Positions 45,796 to 57,945 of a stretch of DNA of 64,000 bases are shown in pieces. The DNA is from Phorcus lineatus (taxonomy: Eukaryota > Mollusca > Gastropoda > Trochida > Trochidae): contig OV121087.1 of NCBI GenBank assembly GCA_921293015.1, positions 42,332,630 to 42,396,629 on the forward strand, written 5' to 3'. Under the pieces are notes generated by a model. The model was given only the letters and a program-made list of their open reading frames with translations. It had not been told where the DNA came from and made no database searches. The translations under genes were made by a program, and so were the position numbers. Position 1 is the stretch's first letter, and every line of letters begins with the position of its first letter.

Positions 45796-47639
45796 AAAAT
45801 ATACCCCCAGTGGACACAAACAGATATAGAGAAATGATGTTATGAACAAAACAACAATATTAAACATTCATTCTAAATGCTCGAAAGTTTAACCCTTTTT
45901 TTAATAATCAAATTTCTGGAATGTGTACTTTCTTTTGTACTCCAATTTACATTTCACGACCGAGAAACGTCTATATTAGGACGGAGGTTGAATAGGAAGT
46001 TACGACGGACAATTCCCTGATATGCTATCTGTATTCAAATTTTCGCTTTCAAACAAAAATACAAAAGAAAATAATTCATGACACATGTAATGGGCCGTCT
46101 TTCAGTTATCAAACATAGTTGATGTTCTCCCTTTCGAAAATAATATCTGCTATTTTTACTAAAGAAAATAAATTTCGGCTCAAGTGAAGGCCTATCTATC
46201 GTTATTATTATTTCAATGAACTCATGATACGCAGATTCACTTCATGCACAACTTCCCAAGCATAGCCTATTCAATGACTTACTAACTTACATTTCCAATG
46301 AATATGATTATCCCAAATATTAATAATTTATGGTTTCACTGCAGAGTAAATAAAATATTGAAGTTATAAACTTATATATAGATATCTAGCTTATCTCAGA
46401 AGTATTTTCTCACTACATCAGGTGACGAAAAATGATGACGCTGAAAGGCGAGTACACCTACTTCACGCCGTAGGAGCGGTGAACGGCAGGCAATATTTAA
46501 TAACTGAAAGTGAACGGTTTGATGCGCGAGAGGTCGGAACGTTTTGTGTTTTAAGTGTAGGAAAATCGTCAATATCTAAATATTTATAAGCCACACTTCC
46601 ACCAAAATCCATGCTGTAAAATAGAAGGACTTTATGAGTATTGTCGCCAAATTTCTTTCTTTTCCGTCCACAGACTAGCCTATAGGCCTGAAAAACAATA
46701 TCTTGCCCGACAACTTGTCCGTCAAAATATTTGAATTTTACGAACTTTTAGGTATCTTTGATAAATAAAGAAAAATCTAAACACACCAATATTAAGAATA
46801 TTTATCAAACTATCTTCATGCCAAATTTGACGGCTTTTCGTTGTGCCGTTTTCGAGCTGTCATGTTTGAAACCACAACACCATCAAATTCTTAGTGAACG
46901 ATTTCATAACATCATGGTGAACTATTTAATGTCAAAGTGTTAATTGTGTAGTGTACGCTTTAACGTCACCGTTCAATACGTTTTCTAGTCAGAAGGGTCG
47001 CTGTATCGTTCATGATTAGTGTATTTACATCATGTATATGACAATCATGTAAATCCTGATCACCTTAATTCTATTTACTCATTTTTGTTTACCGCATAGT
47101 GTTTATATTTCTTACCAATGGTTCTTCCATATCCAAAAGTTTTAACTTGAATAAAAAAGTGCCATTCCTTCGAATTCTTAACTATTGTTTTATCATAGTT
47201 ATATTAATCGTAAACTATTTGGAGATGGGTATACTATAGACGTGGGTGGAATTATTTTGGACAGGTCATTACATGAGATAAGTGCTATTCCCCTGTCAAG
47301 AATCTACTGTTAAAAGCTGCTCCCTGAAAAAAACTTCCTTTGTAGTACTTTCGGCCAGCAATATGCGTCTGAGAATGGTTTAAGGAGCCACACCCGGTTT
47401 GTACATGAGAAACATGCAACCTGTCGCACATTACATTGGCGACATGAACACTCATTTTAAATTGAAGTCATATAAAGGTTGAGAATGTAAGACCATGTTT
47501 TGTTAAGACCCGGCACTTAAAACCCAGCTTTGGTTTCCTCGCCATACTCTTTCTGTATGATATCAAGAGAGTCTATAGTAATTCCTGGTTTTATCTCATT
47601 TGCAAGTATGTTTTCGCATGTATCGTCGAGAGTTGTCAG

Positions 47640-47764
47640 TGAACACCGAGTATGTTGTTTGCGTCAAATATGTCACACTTAATTGTCATATATATATATG
47701 TGTGTGTGTATGTATATATTAAAAAATATGAAGTCAGAAGTAAAAAAAATCCATTTTAATGGCC

Positions 47765-47850
<86 letters not shown>

Positions 47851-47860
47851 CGTAATATAA

Positions 47861-47919
<59 letters not shown>

Positions 47920-48240
47920 CGTAATATAAAATATATATATACAATATAATACATATATATATAATATAACATATGTAATATATTTATATAATATAAAATA
48001 TATATATATTTATATAATATAAAATATATATATATTTATATAATATATATATATATATAATATATATATAATAATGTATGTATATATATATATTATCATA
48101 AATTAATGTCTGTCTCTGAAAATCACCATCTTATTGCTGATCAGTTCAGTAGGGAGACAATAAACAGGTTCAAATGGTCGTTTATGATCGAAAACTGGAC
48201 AATGGCGCGCTAATGACTCAATCGAAGCAATTTGGCATGG
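47640..48240. mobile_element. TTAA MITE, copy 3, expanded by (TA)n
   Basis: The left part (CCGAGTATGTTGTTTGCGTC) and right part (GATCGAAAACTGGACAATGG, then CGCGCTAATGACTCAA) match the family, with the (TA)n block between them. Ends are not preserved well enough to define TTAA flanks. Confidence 0.55.
47685..48095. repeat. (TA)n microsatellite with TTACGTAA interruptions
   Basis: Over 300 bp of TA dinucleotide repeats broken twice by ATTACGTAATATAAAA. Low-complexity frames on both strands are not genes. Confidence 0.95.
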
Positions 48241-49326
48241 GAAATGCCGCTAACCAAAACATTTTCACAGCGTCACTGCAACGCATATGACATGTACATA
48301 CTGAGCTGTAAAACGCCACACCACCAATGAAAAGAAGAAAAGCTGTATTTTCAAGCGGAAAGGTCAGACATAGCATGTTTCTGTAACTGATAGAACTGTT
48401 GAAAGCATGTCACTTAGCATTATAAGTTAATGTTTTTTGCCTTTTTTGTTGTCATCCATCAATTCATTATCTTTATTTTCTCTGTTTGATCGTCATGACG
48501 ATGCTTAATCCTTTTTTTAAAAAAAACCCCATTTACTCTGGTTCCCCGGGGACAACAATATCTTTATCAGTATCTTTTGGGACATATTTAAGATCTTTTT
48601 CTACATATGTTAGTGTACCTTTTTTGTCATATTAACGATTTTAATGATAAACTTCTTTTCTCTATGACTATCAATGCACTGATATATATCACCCCACAAA
48701 AGTTTTCCAAATGTTCCTAACAATAGCAACACTGATATGGTGGCATTTCTATCGTTTAGACAGCGCATCTGAAGTGTAAAAACCTGAAAATAATCTAGAA
48801 TGCTACAAAATAGAATAAGATGTTGATAACAAATCGTTCACTACCAGAAAATGAAATCGTTCACCAAGTTAATAGTGCCTGTGTTATGAAATCGTTCACT
48901 AAGAGTTTGATGGTGGTGTTGTTTCAAATATGACAGCAAGAAAACAACATAACGAAGAGCCTTCAAATTTCGCATGAAGTTAGTTTGATAAATATTCTTA
49001 ATGTTGGTGTGTTTAGATTTTTCTTTATTTATCAAAGATACCTAAAAGTTCGTAAAATTCAAATATTTTGACGGACAAGTTGTCGCGGCAAGATATTGTT
49101 TTTCAGGCCTATAGGCTAGTCTGTGGACGGAAAAGAAAGAAATTTGGCGACAATACGCATAAAGGCCTTCTATTTTACAGCATGGATTTTGGTGGAAGTG
49201 TGGCTTATAAATATTTAGATATTGACGATTTTCCTACACTTAAAACACAAAACGTTCCGACCTCTCGCGCATCAAACCGTTCACTTTCAGTTATTAAATA
49301 TTGCCTGCCGTTCACCGCTCCTACGG

Positions 49327-50044
49327 TGTGTACTTAGTTTAGTTTAAAACAAAGTTACGTAAACATTAGGATAGTTTTGTTTTCGTATTTTGGTGACGAA
49401 TGTCTCCAATAGTTGAATAATTTACAGAAAGTCTCCAATAGTTTAGGAAACACGATAAAAAAATGTTCCCGTTAGATTGAATGCGCTCGAACGCAGCCGC
49501 TTGAAAGTGGTATCCAACAAAATCTCGTGCAAAACTAATGGCGTATCTGAAAAGCTATCGTTGGCTATCGAACCATTTAGTGCATACACCTCTGCAAAAT
49601 GGGGAACGTTACGTTAGAGAATATAACCCTAAAAACAAAAACTGAGAAATCCAAGCGAAAAGAATCATTTTACTAACCTTGTTTGGTTAATGATATGATC
49701 GCATTGCAACTAACATGGAAATGCATACAAAAATCCAAGCAACTTTTTTTTATTCATTCTTTATTCATTCATTCATTCATTCATTCATTTATGTAGTATT
49801 TTATATAACATTCAATTAAACATTTCTATGCGATATATGAAAACGTCCCCATGTTACGAAAATGAAAATTATTAGCAAATCAACATGCGATTGTTTTCGA
49901 TAAAAATCTCATATCATTATCTTCATTATGACAAATTTGACAAAATGGACACTCTTTTATATTGATAATAGAAAAATATTTCATAATTATGGCTACAATG
50001 TACAAATCTGATGGGTGCTTCAATATGTGATAATGTTGCCTTGG
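49327..50044. other. Intergenic with a short (ATTC)n run
   Basis: No gene recognised. A short CATT tetranucleotide run lies at about 49753-49790. Confidence 0.4.
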
Positions 50045-50405
50045 TTAAAGGGGCACAGAGTATGTTGTTGGGGTCAAACATGTCAAACTTTAAAAATTGT
50101 GTTATTTTATCGAGAACTTCTGGTTGTATCTGAAAATTAACATTTTAATGCTTATCAGTTCAATTAGTGATAAAAAAGCTGAAAGTTGTGATTTGTGATC
50201 GAAAACTGGACAGTGACGCGCGTCAATGACTCAAACGTAATTTCGGAAACTTATCTACAGTTAATATCATATTTTTGGCATTTAAGTGATGATAATGCAA
50301 TTATTTCGACATGACTTGAACTTTACGCAGGACACATGGTACAGTGGTTACAAATTAAGCTACATACACAATATTGAAACACACACGTACTCTGTGTCAC
50401 TTTAA
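50045..50405. mobile_element. TTAA-flanked MITE, copy 4 (361 bp), most intact
   Basis: TTAAAGGGGCACAGAGTATG at the left and the inverse of TTAAAGTGACACAGAGTACG at the right; both ends include the TTAA target. The interior has GATCGAAAACTGGACAGTGA. Non-coding. Confidence 0.8.
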
Positions 50406-51125
50406 CTGATACAATGAACACTCGTAAATGAGTTTATAATACACAAACTTGGAATCGTCACTTTAAAGGTTTGATATTTTATCTTAATCCGTAATTTTCA
50501 AGACTTTCTCTAATAAGGAAATGCTTAATGTAGATATTGCGTTTGACAGTCCTCAATGCGCATTCTCGTTTCCTAATCAAGGGTATATATACTTTGAAGA
50601 TAATACGTCCTCAGATAGAGACGTGTTCCTAAATATACGTCTGTGGTCCTCATCATAAAGTGTCCTACATGTATGTATCTCGTAACTTAATAAGCTTTAT
50701 AGCACAAATTGTACAGGTATATCAAAACCTAAATATGGGATACTTTCTCATAGTTGGATGTCCCATTTAGATAGAGGTTTTGCCCTTGAGGATCTTTTTT
50801 AATCACAATAACGGAATGCTGGAAGAATATTGTTGATCTCCAAAATAATCTTCATATGAATTATGAGATCCTAGTTAGATAACTGATACGTTGACCATGG
50901 TTGAACTAAGATTTCAATTCATCCGAATCACAGAAAAGAATTGAATATGAAAAATTCATTTTTATAAAATCAATGACCATTATCTTAAATATCATATATA
51001 TTTTGAAAAAATAACAACATCCTTTCGAAAAAGTTCGATAATCAAATTATAATTCAATAAAAGATTTTGTAAAAGGTACTCGCTTAACATGATTTACTCA
51101 TTTATCAGTTAAATATGAATACGTG

Positions 51126-51798
51126 TGTAACGACCCAAACCGGGGAAATCTATATAAATAAATCCAATTGCCTAATTGAAAATCATTAAATGGTATGGTT
51201 AAGTGAAAAAAAGCCTTTGTGTGCCAAGAAAAACAGCTTTTGTTTTTATTAGCCTATTTTCGACTTCGTCCGCTTGGAAAGTCGAGCGCGATTTGCCCCG
51301 TAGCTGCAAAAGAAGGATTGCGTTGTGGAAACGAACCATAATCACTGTACCTTCTTTCTGCTGTAACATAGCTGTTATGAAACCTATGTTATAAACTGCT
51401 AATCCCATCCCCAAGTAATCCCTAAGAAATAATCCATAGGCTGTTGTCAAGTCACATTGTGTTGACAACTGAGTCTATGCATGGGTATATAAGACCCAGG
51501 TTTGTCTTAAGAAGGGAAGTTCATTTCTCAGCCATCGACCTGGAGAGAGGGTTGAGTCTCAGCCACGGGACTGAGGAGTTGAGTCTCAGCCAGCACCCGG
51601 CCATGGGCTGGTGACAGCCACGACCAGCCATGTGAGTAAGGGCGCGCTGGGCGTCGTGAGGGTGCCCAGGGAAAGCGGGCGAGAAAGATCGACAGCCAGA
51701 GTTGTATAGAGTACTTGGAAGAAATAAAAGCCTAGAAAAATACACGTCTCGTCTTCTTGTTGAATCTTACGAAGTGTGTGCCTGCTGATTGTGTTACA
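51126..51798 (+). mobile_element. LTR-like unit (673 bp, TGTAAC...GTTACA)
   Basis: Ends form a 6-bp inverted repeat with TG...CA. Inside, a TATA-like TATATAAGACCC near 51486 is followed by a GC-richer leader and an AATAAA near 51723, the order of a U3-R-U5 long terminal repeat. No gag-pol is seen beside it and no second LTR in the same orientation, so it may be a solo LTR. Confidence 0.5.
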
Positions 51799-54072
51799 CT
51801 GCTCACGCTGTTTAACTATTGCTGTTGATTAAAATACTTTCGATTCTCTTTCTTTATTTTTTAATTTGCTGTCAGATAAATATTTTCTTAATATTTTCAT
51901 CATAAAAAATAAATTGAGGTTAACAACAAAAATTAAACGTATGTAGTATTCTAAATAAAACATACTTATCAGTTATTTCTACAAAAATGACATTTTAACT
52001 ATATTCATCTTTGACTGTCTCATATGAAATAAATTTGAAAGGAGCCTAGAACAACGAAAACAGGAATACCCAAACATAGAGGTATAAAGATAATCCTTAT
52101 ATCATGAGGTCTTAGGTTGAAGTAAAATGCAGGAAAACGCCTTTGAAATATATACTTTTGATATATATAGATTCATGATTCGCGATGTTTTATATAAGGT
52201 TGGCTACTTTTGATGAACTGTTATAGTTATTTGGCATATTTTGAAATTATTCATTGGACCCTGGACCTAAACGGTAAAACGTCATTAAATTCTATACTGT
52301 ACACCAAACAGTGCGCAATTTTGTTTCAACATGTTCAGCTACCAGAAACACTTATATTTTGGAAGAATAAAATTTTGCATATGTGTAATTGAATGCAATT
52401 TCGTCCAAATGCGGACGGACAACGTAACGAAATCTATTCTTCTGCCGAGGGTACGCATTTAAGTTTTAAAACAAAAAATTTATACTCGTGTCACAACCTC
52501 AATCAAAACATGATAACCTGATTACATCGAGACTATGCTTATATACATTTATGCCCATACATTTATGAAACCTTTAAATGCCGTCTTATATGTATGGGTT
52601 TTTTATTGTAATATGTGGAAAAGTTCTAGAAGGAAATCTATCAAAATCTTTTTTGTTTTTGAAATTTCAATGGTAAATGGTTATATTTTTATCTCAGAAA
52701 AATTACACTTGTGAATGTATTCATATGTAGCTGGTACATAGCATATATTCTTCTCCTAGTCCGATGACAGTAGACTGAAACGTAAAGTTAAACTTAAACT
52801 CAAAGGAGCAGTAGCACGTTTTGGGAAAGTTTATTTCTTAAAATTGTCCCCAGTGAGGTTAATGTTTATCCCAAATGCATTATCTTCAGATGGTCAAACA
52901 CTTCATGACTCAATCTGATTATTAGTAGTCGTAGAAGAAAAACGAAGCGAAAACTCTTATCGACCTAGACTATGCTGCAGGCCATACAGCGGTTTATTCA
53001 CCTGTTAAAAATACATGGTTTGATAAATCCACTAAATATTTCATTCAGCTTTCTTTCTCAATGTACCAAACCACTCATAATCAATATAGTGACATAAGAA
53101 TGGAGATTAAGTATACATAATTGTATATCACTAACTCTGTGACATTCAAAAGTGTAAACAATAAAAAAATTTGGACATTAATGTTTACATTCATTTTTTA
53201 GATTACATAGATCTAAGCATGAAAAATATGTCAATGTCTTTAAAATTGATATACCGCAAATGAACATTGTTGTTCCAAATTGGGTTCAAATGTGCCTCTC
53301 TGACACTAATATTCATTTATTGCATGAAACACATATTGCAAAATAAGTGATTTATACCAAATAAACCTTTCAAAATACCATGGACCTCTAAACAATGATT
53401 TTCAATTTGCCGTAATCGTTTTCCATATAAATTACATTACAAGTTTTCAATGACTTCCTTCGCGTGATCTAAAACTCTCCGCAGCAAATTATGGAAATGA
53501 GTTGAGTCTAAAACTTGGATCGATTTCCCCGGTTTGGGTCGCTACATACGTGTGCATGGTAATTTTGACATATATTCATTTATAAATATATATGTGTATT
53601 AGCAAAATATTTCGAAATGTCTTCTCCGTTTACCAAAAATTAAATGTTACTCACCTTGACTAGAATACTTATGAATCTGATATGTCTTTTACTTGGGAAG
53701 TGTTGGATAAAATTAACTAAATCGAAAACAATCATGAAATATATAGAGCAAAAGTCGCCAATATTTTTTCACATAATAAGATGTGTTTTGGCGATCATTC
53801 GAGCCGCAAGAACATGTTTCCTTAAACTTTGTTGTAAGTAGGAGAATTTCCTCAAACTGGCCAACACTATCTTACAGAAGTCAACCCGAATCTAGGGATT
53901 CCCTAATTCTATAAATAGATATTCAAACTCCTTGCATTGCATAACATAAGCTATCGCTATTCAAGATCTCAACAAGATCGGTGTGTGAAGCCGACTGGCC
54001 TTCCGTTTCCAGGAAAAGGCGTCATGGCGCAGACTAACGCTTGGAATTGAGTCTTTGAGAATGAAAACGCTT

Positions 54073-54129
54073 ATTTAAACGGCCTGATGAAGCAGGTACA
54101 TTCGTACCTGCTGAAAACGTTTGCCAAAT
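54073..54129 (+). ncRNA. Hammerhead ribozyme motif, type I, palindromic stem III
   Basis: The conserved core is present in order: CTGATGA (54084-54090); a perfect 9-bp stem II (AGCAGGTAC, loop ATTC, GTACCTGCT, 54091-54112); GAAA (54113-54116); and stem III AACGTT (54116-54121) followed by a permitted H17 (T54122). Stem I pairs GGC (54081-54083) with GCC (54123-54125) and, across an AAAC internal loop, ATTT (54073-54076) with AAAT (54126-54129). A very short palindromic stem III is known for ribozymes of animal Penelope-like elements and retrozymes that cut as dimers. U at position 17 is less usual than C. Cleavage is predicted after 54122. Confidence 0.65.
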
Positions 54130-55814
54130 GTAATTCAACAACTTACTTTCTGTATTGCAATATACCGATATACCGATAATACCGCACTGGTGACCCTTAA
54201 TGAATTGATGTAAAATCTAGATACAGCTGTATTGGGTAAAGATACGAGGAGGGTAAAGATATGCGCTAGCACAAATCTTAAATAATTCAAATGATATATT
54301 TAAGTAGGTCCTCTTAAGTATCATTTTGTACAAACAAATACAATTTTGAATATTTGACAGGGGTCAGTTTGTGTCTAGATTTAGACATAAGTATCCAAAT
54401 TATATTCTAGATATTCCATTGAAATTATCTATAGGCCGCGTAAGGAAGAGTAGATGAAAAATACAGCGTTCATAGAAATGTACATATGGATTTAAATTGT
54501 TTACAGAATATAGAATTGAATTAGTACATAAATAAAGTGAGGCTATCAAGAAACAGGAAATCACAGTTTTCACAAAATAGGATGTTGTGTTTATTTTTCG
54601 ACATATTCTTTTTTGTTTGTTCTGTCTACTGAAATTAACCCCCTCTTCAAGAAGATTTAGAACTTTGAAATTATAACTGTTGTTCATGTTTTCCAGGTTA
54701 CATGGAATAGCAAATATGAGTTTCGGTTATAATCTGAACGAAAATTATATTTTCATTTTGCTTTATCCAGTTTCTTATGCATGAAAACTCATAGGATAAC
54801 GTCTCTTGATAATTATATACATTAATTGATATACCAACCAGAGCATAATACTTGGAAACTTGATATGCTATAAACTACTGAAGTAAACCGACTATTCATC
54901 ATATCCCTTGTTTTCATCACCGGGAGATTTCTTTTTTATTTCAAATTTCGAATATTGAAGTAAGATATTTTGAAAAACACTGTTTAGTGTTTACAATATG
55001 AATAACATTCGAAAATTACCCAAATGTTAACATGTAAAAACGCTAAGAAATAATCTTAAAAGTGTTACTCAACCAACTTAAAAATTTAAAACCTTGAGGT
55101 CATAAAGTGACATTGTGAAAAGCTTTTAGAGTTTTCACCTTGTTAAAACTATCTATTATTAAAATGTCTAATTCTTGCTATTTCTCATATTCTCATTTCT
55201 CCCATTTAACTTGCGATTGGTTTTTACTTTTTGTTGTCCCTTTTTGAAAACTCCAATGATTAAAAACGGTAATCCTGGTTACCCAAAATGTTGAGAAATA
55301 GATATCTCGTTACACAAGGCTCCAGATTAAAGATGCGTATCTGCGTAAAATATGCACGGGTTGTTCAAATATATGCATTAAAAATGAAATCAATTAGTAA
55401 TAGATACGCACAACTTTCCAAGAATACGAGTCAGATATTTGTTTCCAGGAGTGATCATGTGATCAAAATAAAGTTTCATTTCTCCATGTCTGATCTTACA
55501 TCTCGAAAAGTAGCCAACTTGATGTCAAACTGTATGAAAACAAACAAAACCAAGTTTATGTTTTATCATAGAGAAATCACTTGTTTATTTACTGATTAAA
55601 TGATGCTAACTTTGAATTAGGATCTGAAAAAGATAAACCTTTAAATGTTCCTAGTTTTTTCATGTGGTAATTTTACTCCTCAATTTTTATTTTGAGGGGT
55701 GAAATACGCCTGAGTCCAAATAATTATCTGGAGCCCTGCGTTACATCGATGAATAAAAAGAGTATAGAATCGTTTAATTTTATTTTTGATAATGCTTGCA
55801 ACCGTGCGACATTA
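54130..55814. other. Intergenic, no feature recognised
   Basis: AT-rich, only short random frames. If the ribozyme belongs to a retroelement, none of its coding region is visible here. Confidence 0.4.
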
Positions 55815-56515
55815 AACAATTATTGACATCAAGTGAGGTTGATCCAATGATTTATCGACCTTGGACATGCGATATTCACAGAGGCGAAGCCGAGGTGAAT
55901 ATCACATGTCCAAGGTCGATAAATCATTGGATCAACCGAGTCTGAAGTCTATAATTGTTTTATTATGTGAATAAGGTCTTGAATTACCATTCTCCTGGTA
56001 TCTCCAGTAGATCTGGATTTTCGAAATCTATTTTTATCCACCGGAGGTGTTTGGATTGTTATATCAACCTCTCGCGATCCACACAGGTTGACATCGCTTG
56101 ACGTCATTGCAGTCATGTGACCAAGTAGGCCAATCAGAAAGCTGCAAATGATGCATTCAAATAATAATAAACAATTATTGACTTCAAATGAGGTTGATCC
56201 AATGATTTATCGACCTTGGACATGTGATATTCACAGAGGCGAAGCCGAGGTGAATATCACATGTCCAAGGTCGATAAATCATTGGATCAACCGAGTCTGA
56301 AGTCTGTAATTGTTTTATTATATGAATTAGGTCTTGAATTACCATTCTTCAGGTATTTCCGGTAGACCCGGATTTTCGAAATCTATTTATATCCACCAGA
56401 GGTGTTTGGATTGTGATATCAACCTCTCGCGATCCACACAGGTTGACATCGCTTGACGTCATTGCTGTCATGTGACCAAGTAAGGCCAATCAGAAAGACG
56501 GATATAATCCAATCA
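55815..56515. repeat. Tandem duplication (~350-bp unit), each with a palindrome
   Basis: Unit 1 about 55815-56166 and unit 2 about 56167-56515 are near-identical along their length. Each begins with a palindrome (55815-55962 and 56168-56318), GTTGATCCAATGATTTATCG with its inverse and apex GAGGCGAAGCCGAGG, followed by a unique part with CTCTCGCGATCCACACAGG and TTGACGTCATTG. Confidence 0.88.
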
Positions 56516-56954
56516 TATAATAAATCGCCATTATCAGTTTGTCCTTGGAAGTAAAGTTGACACATTAGAGTGGTGTTATCACCGCTCTGTTTTATTGCTG
56601 AAATTATTACACGCGAGATTTCATTGATATGCTGGATTGGTCTCCTTCTGTCCCTGTATACAACAGTTTTGAATATATTTTGATTTCTTCCAAGACTATC
56701 AAAATATGCAAATGAAACAATGTATAAAATGCTTTTGTTAAATATCTGTGGTGTTTGTAAGCTGTGTCACTCTGTATTGTCGGGTTGCATTTGTAACTAC
56801 TTCTTACTTGTGTTTCAGCTCTCATTCTGACAGCTTTTATTCTTACGTCCCCGCAAAAAGCTTTGTGGGAGACATAATGTTTTCAGTCCCGCCCGTGGTT
56901 CCGTGGTTTCGTAATTCCGTAACTCCGTTTAGTCTGTAATTCCGAAATTCCGAA

Positions 56955-57615
56955 ATGCTTTTGTTTCTGTACCATATCTCAAAAAACGTTCAATATTATT
57001 TTTTACGAAACTTGGTATGTTGTTAGGTCTAGTTAGGAGTAGTGCCTTTTGCTATTTTGGTTAATCTGAATTTTTTTTTTCCTGGTTTCCATGGAAACAA
57101 TTTCAACTTAGTGCAAATTGGGGGTAAGGCATAACTCAAAAACCGTTCAATATTATTTTACGAAACTTGGTTTGTGGTTAGTTTTAGTGGTGGAGTGGTG
57201 CCTTTTTCTATTTTAGTTATTCTGAAAAAAAATATTCTGGTTTCCATGGAAACAATTCGAACTTAGTGCAAATAGGGAGTAGGGTCTGTTTCCGAGCCTA
57301 ATCTCAAAAACCGTTCAATATTTCTTTTACTTAACTTGGTATGTGGTTAGATCTAGTGATGGAGGGGTGCCTTTTGCTTCTTTGGTTACTCAATTTAAAA
57401 AAAAAGAATTTTCTGATTTCCATGGAAACAATTTGAACTTTGTGCATATGGGGGGAGGGTGATTATCCAACCTATATCTAAAAATGTATAAGTATTATTA
57501 CTTAACCTGGTATGTGGTTAGATCTAATGCTTGGGTGGTGCCTTTTGCTACTTTGGTTATTTTTAATTTTCCCTTTTACTTGGTTTCCATGGAAACAATT
57601 TGAACTTAGTGCATT
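56955..57615. repeat. Four-unit tandem repeat with X-box-like palindromes
   Basis: Units of about 155-176 bp share CTCAAAAACCGTTCAATATT, AACTTGGTATGTGGTTAG, GTGCCTTTTGCT and GTTTCCATGGAAACAATTTG. The 14-bp palindrome GTTTCCATGGAAAC lies at 57085, 57240, 57416 (first base A) and 57583. It matches the RFX X-box pattern GTNRCC-AT-GGYNAC loosely at the half-sites. The array lies 0.3-1 kb before the CARD-SAM coding start. Confidence 0.85.
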
Positions 57616-57945
57616 TTGGGGGCTGTAGATGCTTATTATAATATTTTATGTCTGTGTGAGTATCAAATGTCACATTCCTTACAATAAAGAAGTTGACAAA
57701 TATATAAAACCCTTCCTTATGCACTATTGAACTTGTATATTTCACGAGTCATTATTATGTCAAGTTCATTGATGCTAATATATTCACCTTTTTATTATAT
57801 GTTTGGTATGGATTGTTTCTGGTATAAGTGGCGATAAGATGATTATGTTGGATTAAAAGTTTGGAAGGGGGACATCACTGTGCATCACATGCACATATTT
57901 CTAGTTTCTAATGCAAATTTGTTTTTTGTATTTACAGCTTTGGAA

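Larger units (their letters stand above)
46468..49326. mobile_element. 2.9-kb element with ~0.46-kb inverted arms
   Basis: Left arm about 46468-46925 and right arm about 48843-49326 are inverted copies, starting CCGTAGGAGCGGTGAACGGC and continuing through GTGGCTTATAAATATTTAGA (right-arm sense). No transposase is visible between the arms. The interior holds a TTAA MITE copy and a (TA)n tract. The right inner end has three copies of AAATCGTTCA. Superfamily unknown. Confidence 0.75.

Noticed and set aside
47679..47972. Tyr-Ile repeat proteins on both strands
   Set aside because: (TA)n microsatellite read in frame.
48841..49035. MINKEKSKHTNIKNIYQT frames in both arms of the 46.5-49.3 kb element
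   Set aside because: Likely not genes: short, no recognised domain, and conserved simply because the arms are inverted copies.
54000..54070. tRNA-like A box (TGGCGCAGACTAACGC) before the ribozyme
   Set aside because: No matching B box (GGTTCGANNCC) at the right distance, so a tRNA-derived SINE is not supported.
54084..54120. Box C/D-like reading (TGATGA ... CTGA) of the ribozyme hairpin
   Set aside because: The hammerhead core explains every conserved position, including GAAA and the stem I pairs, whereas a snoRNA would need C'/D' boxes and a guide, which are absent.
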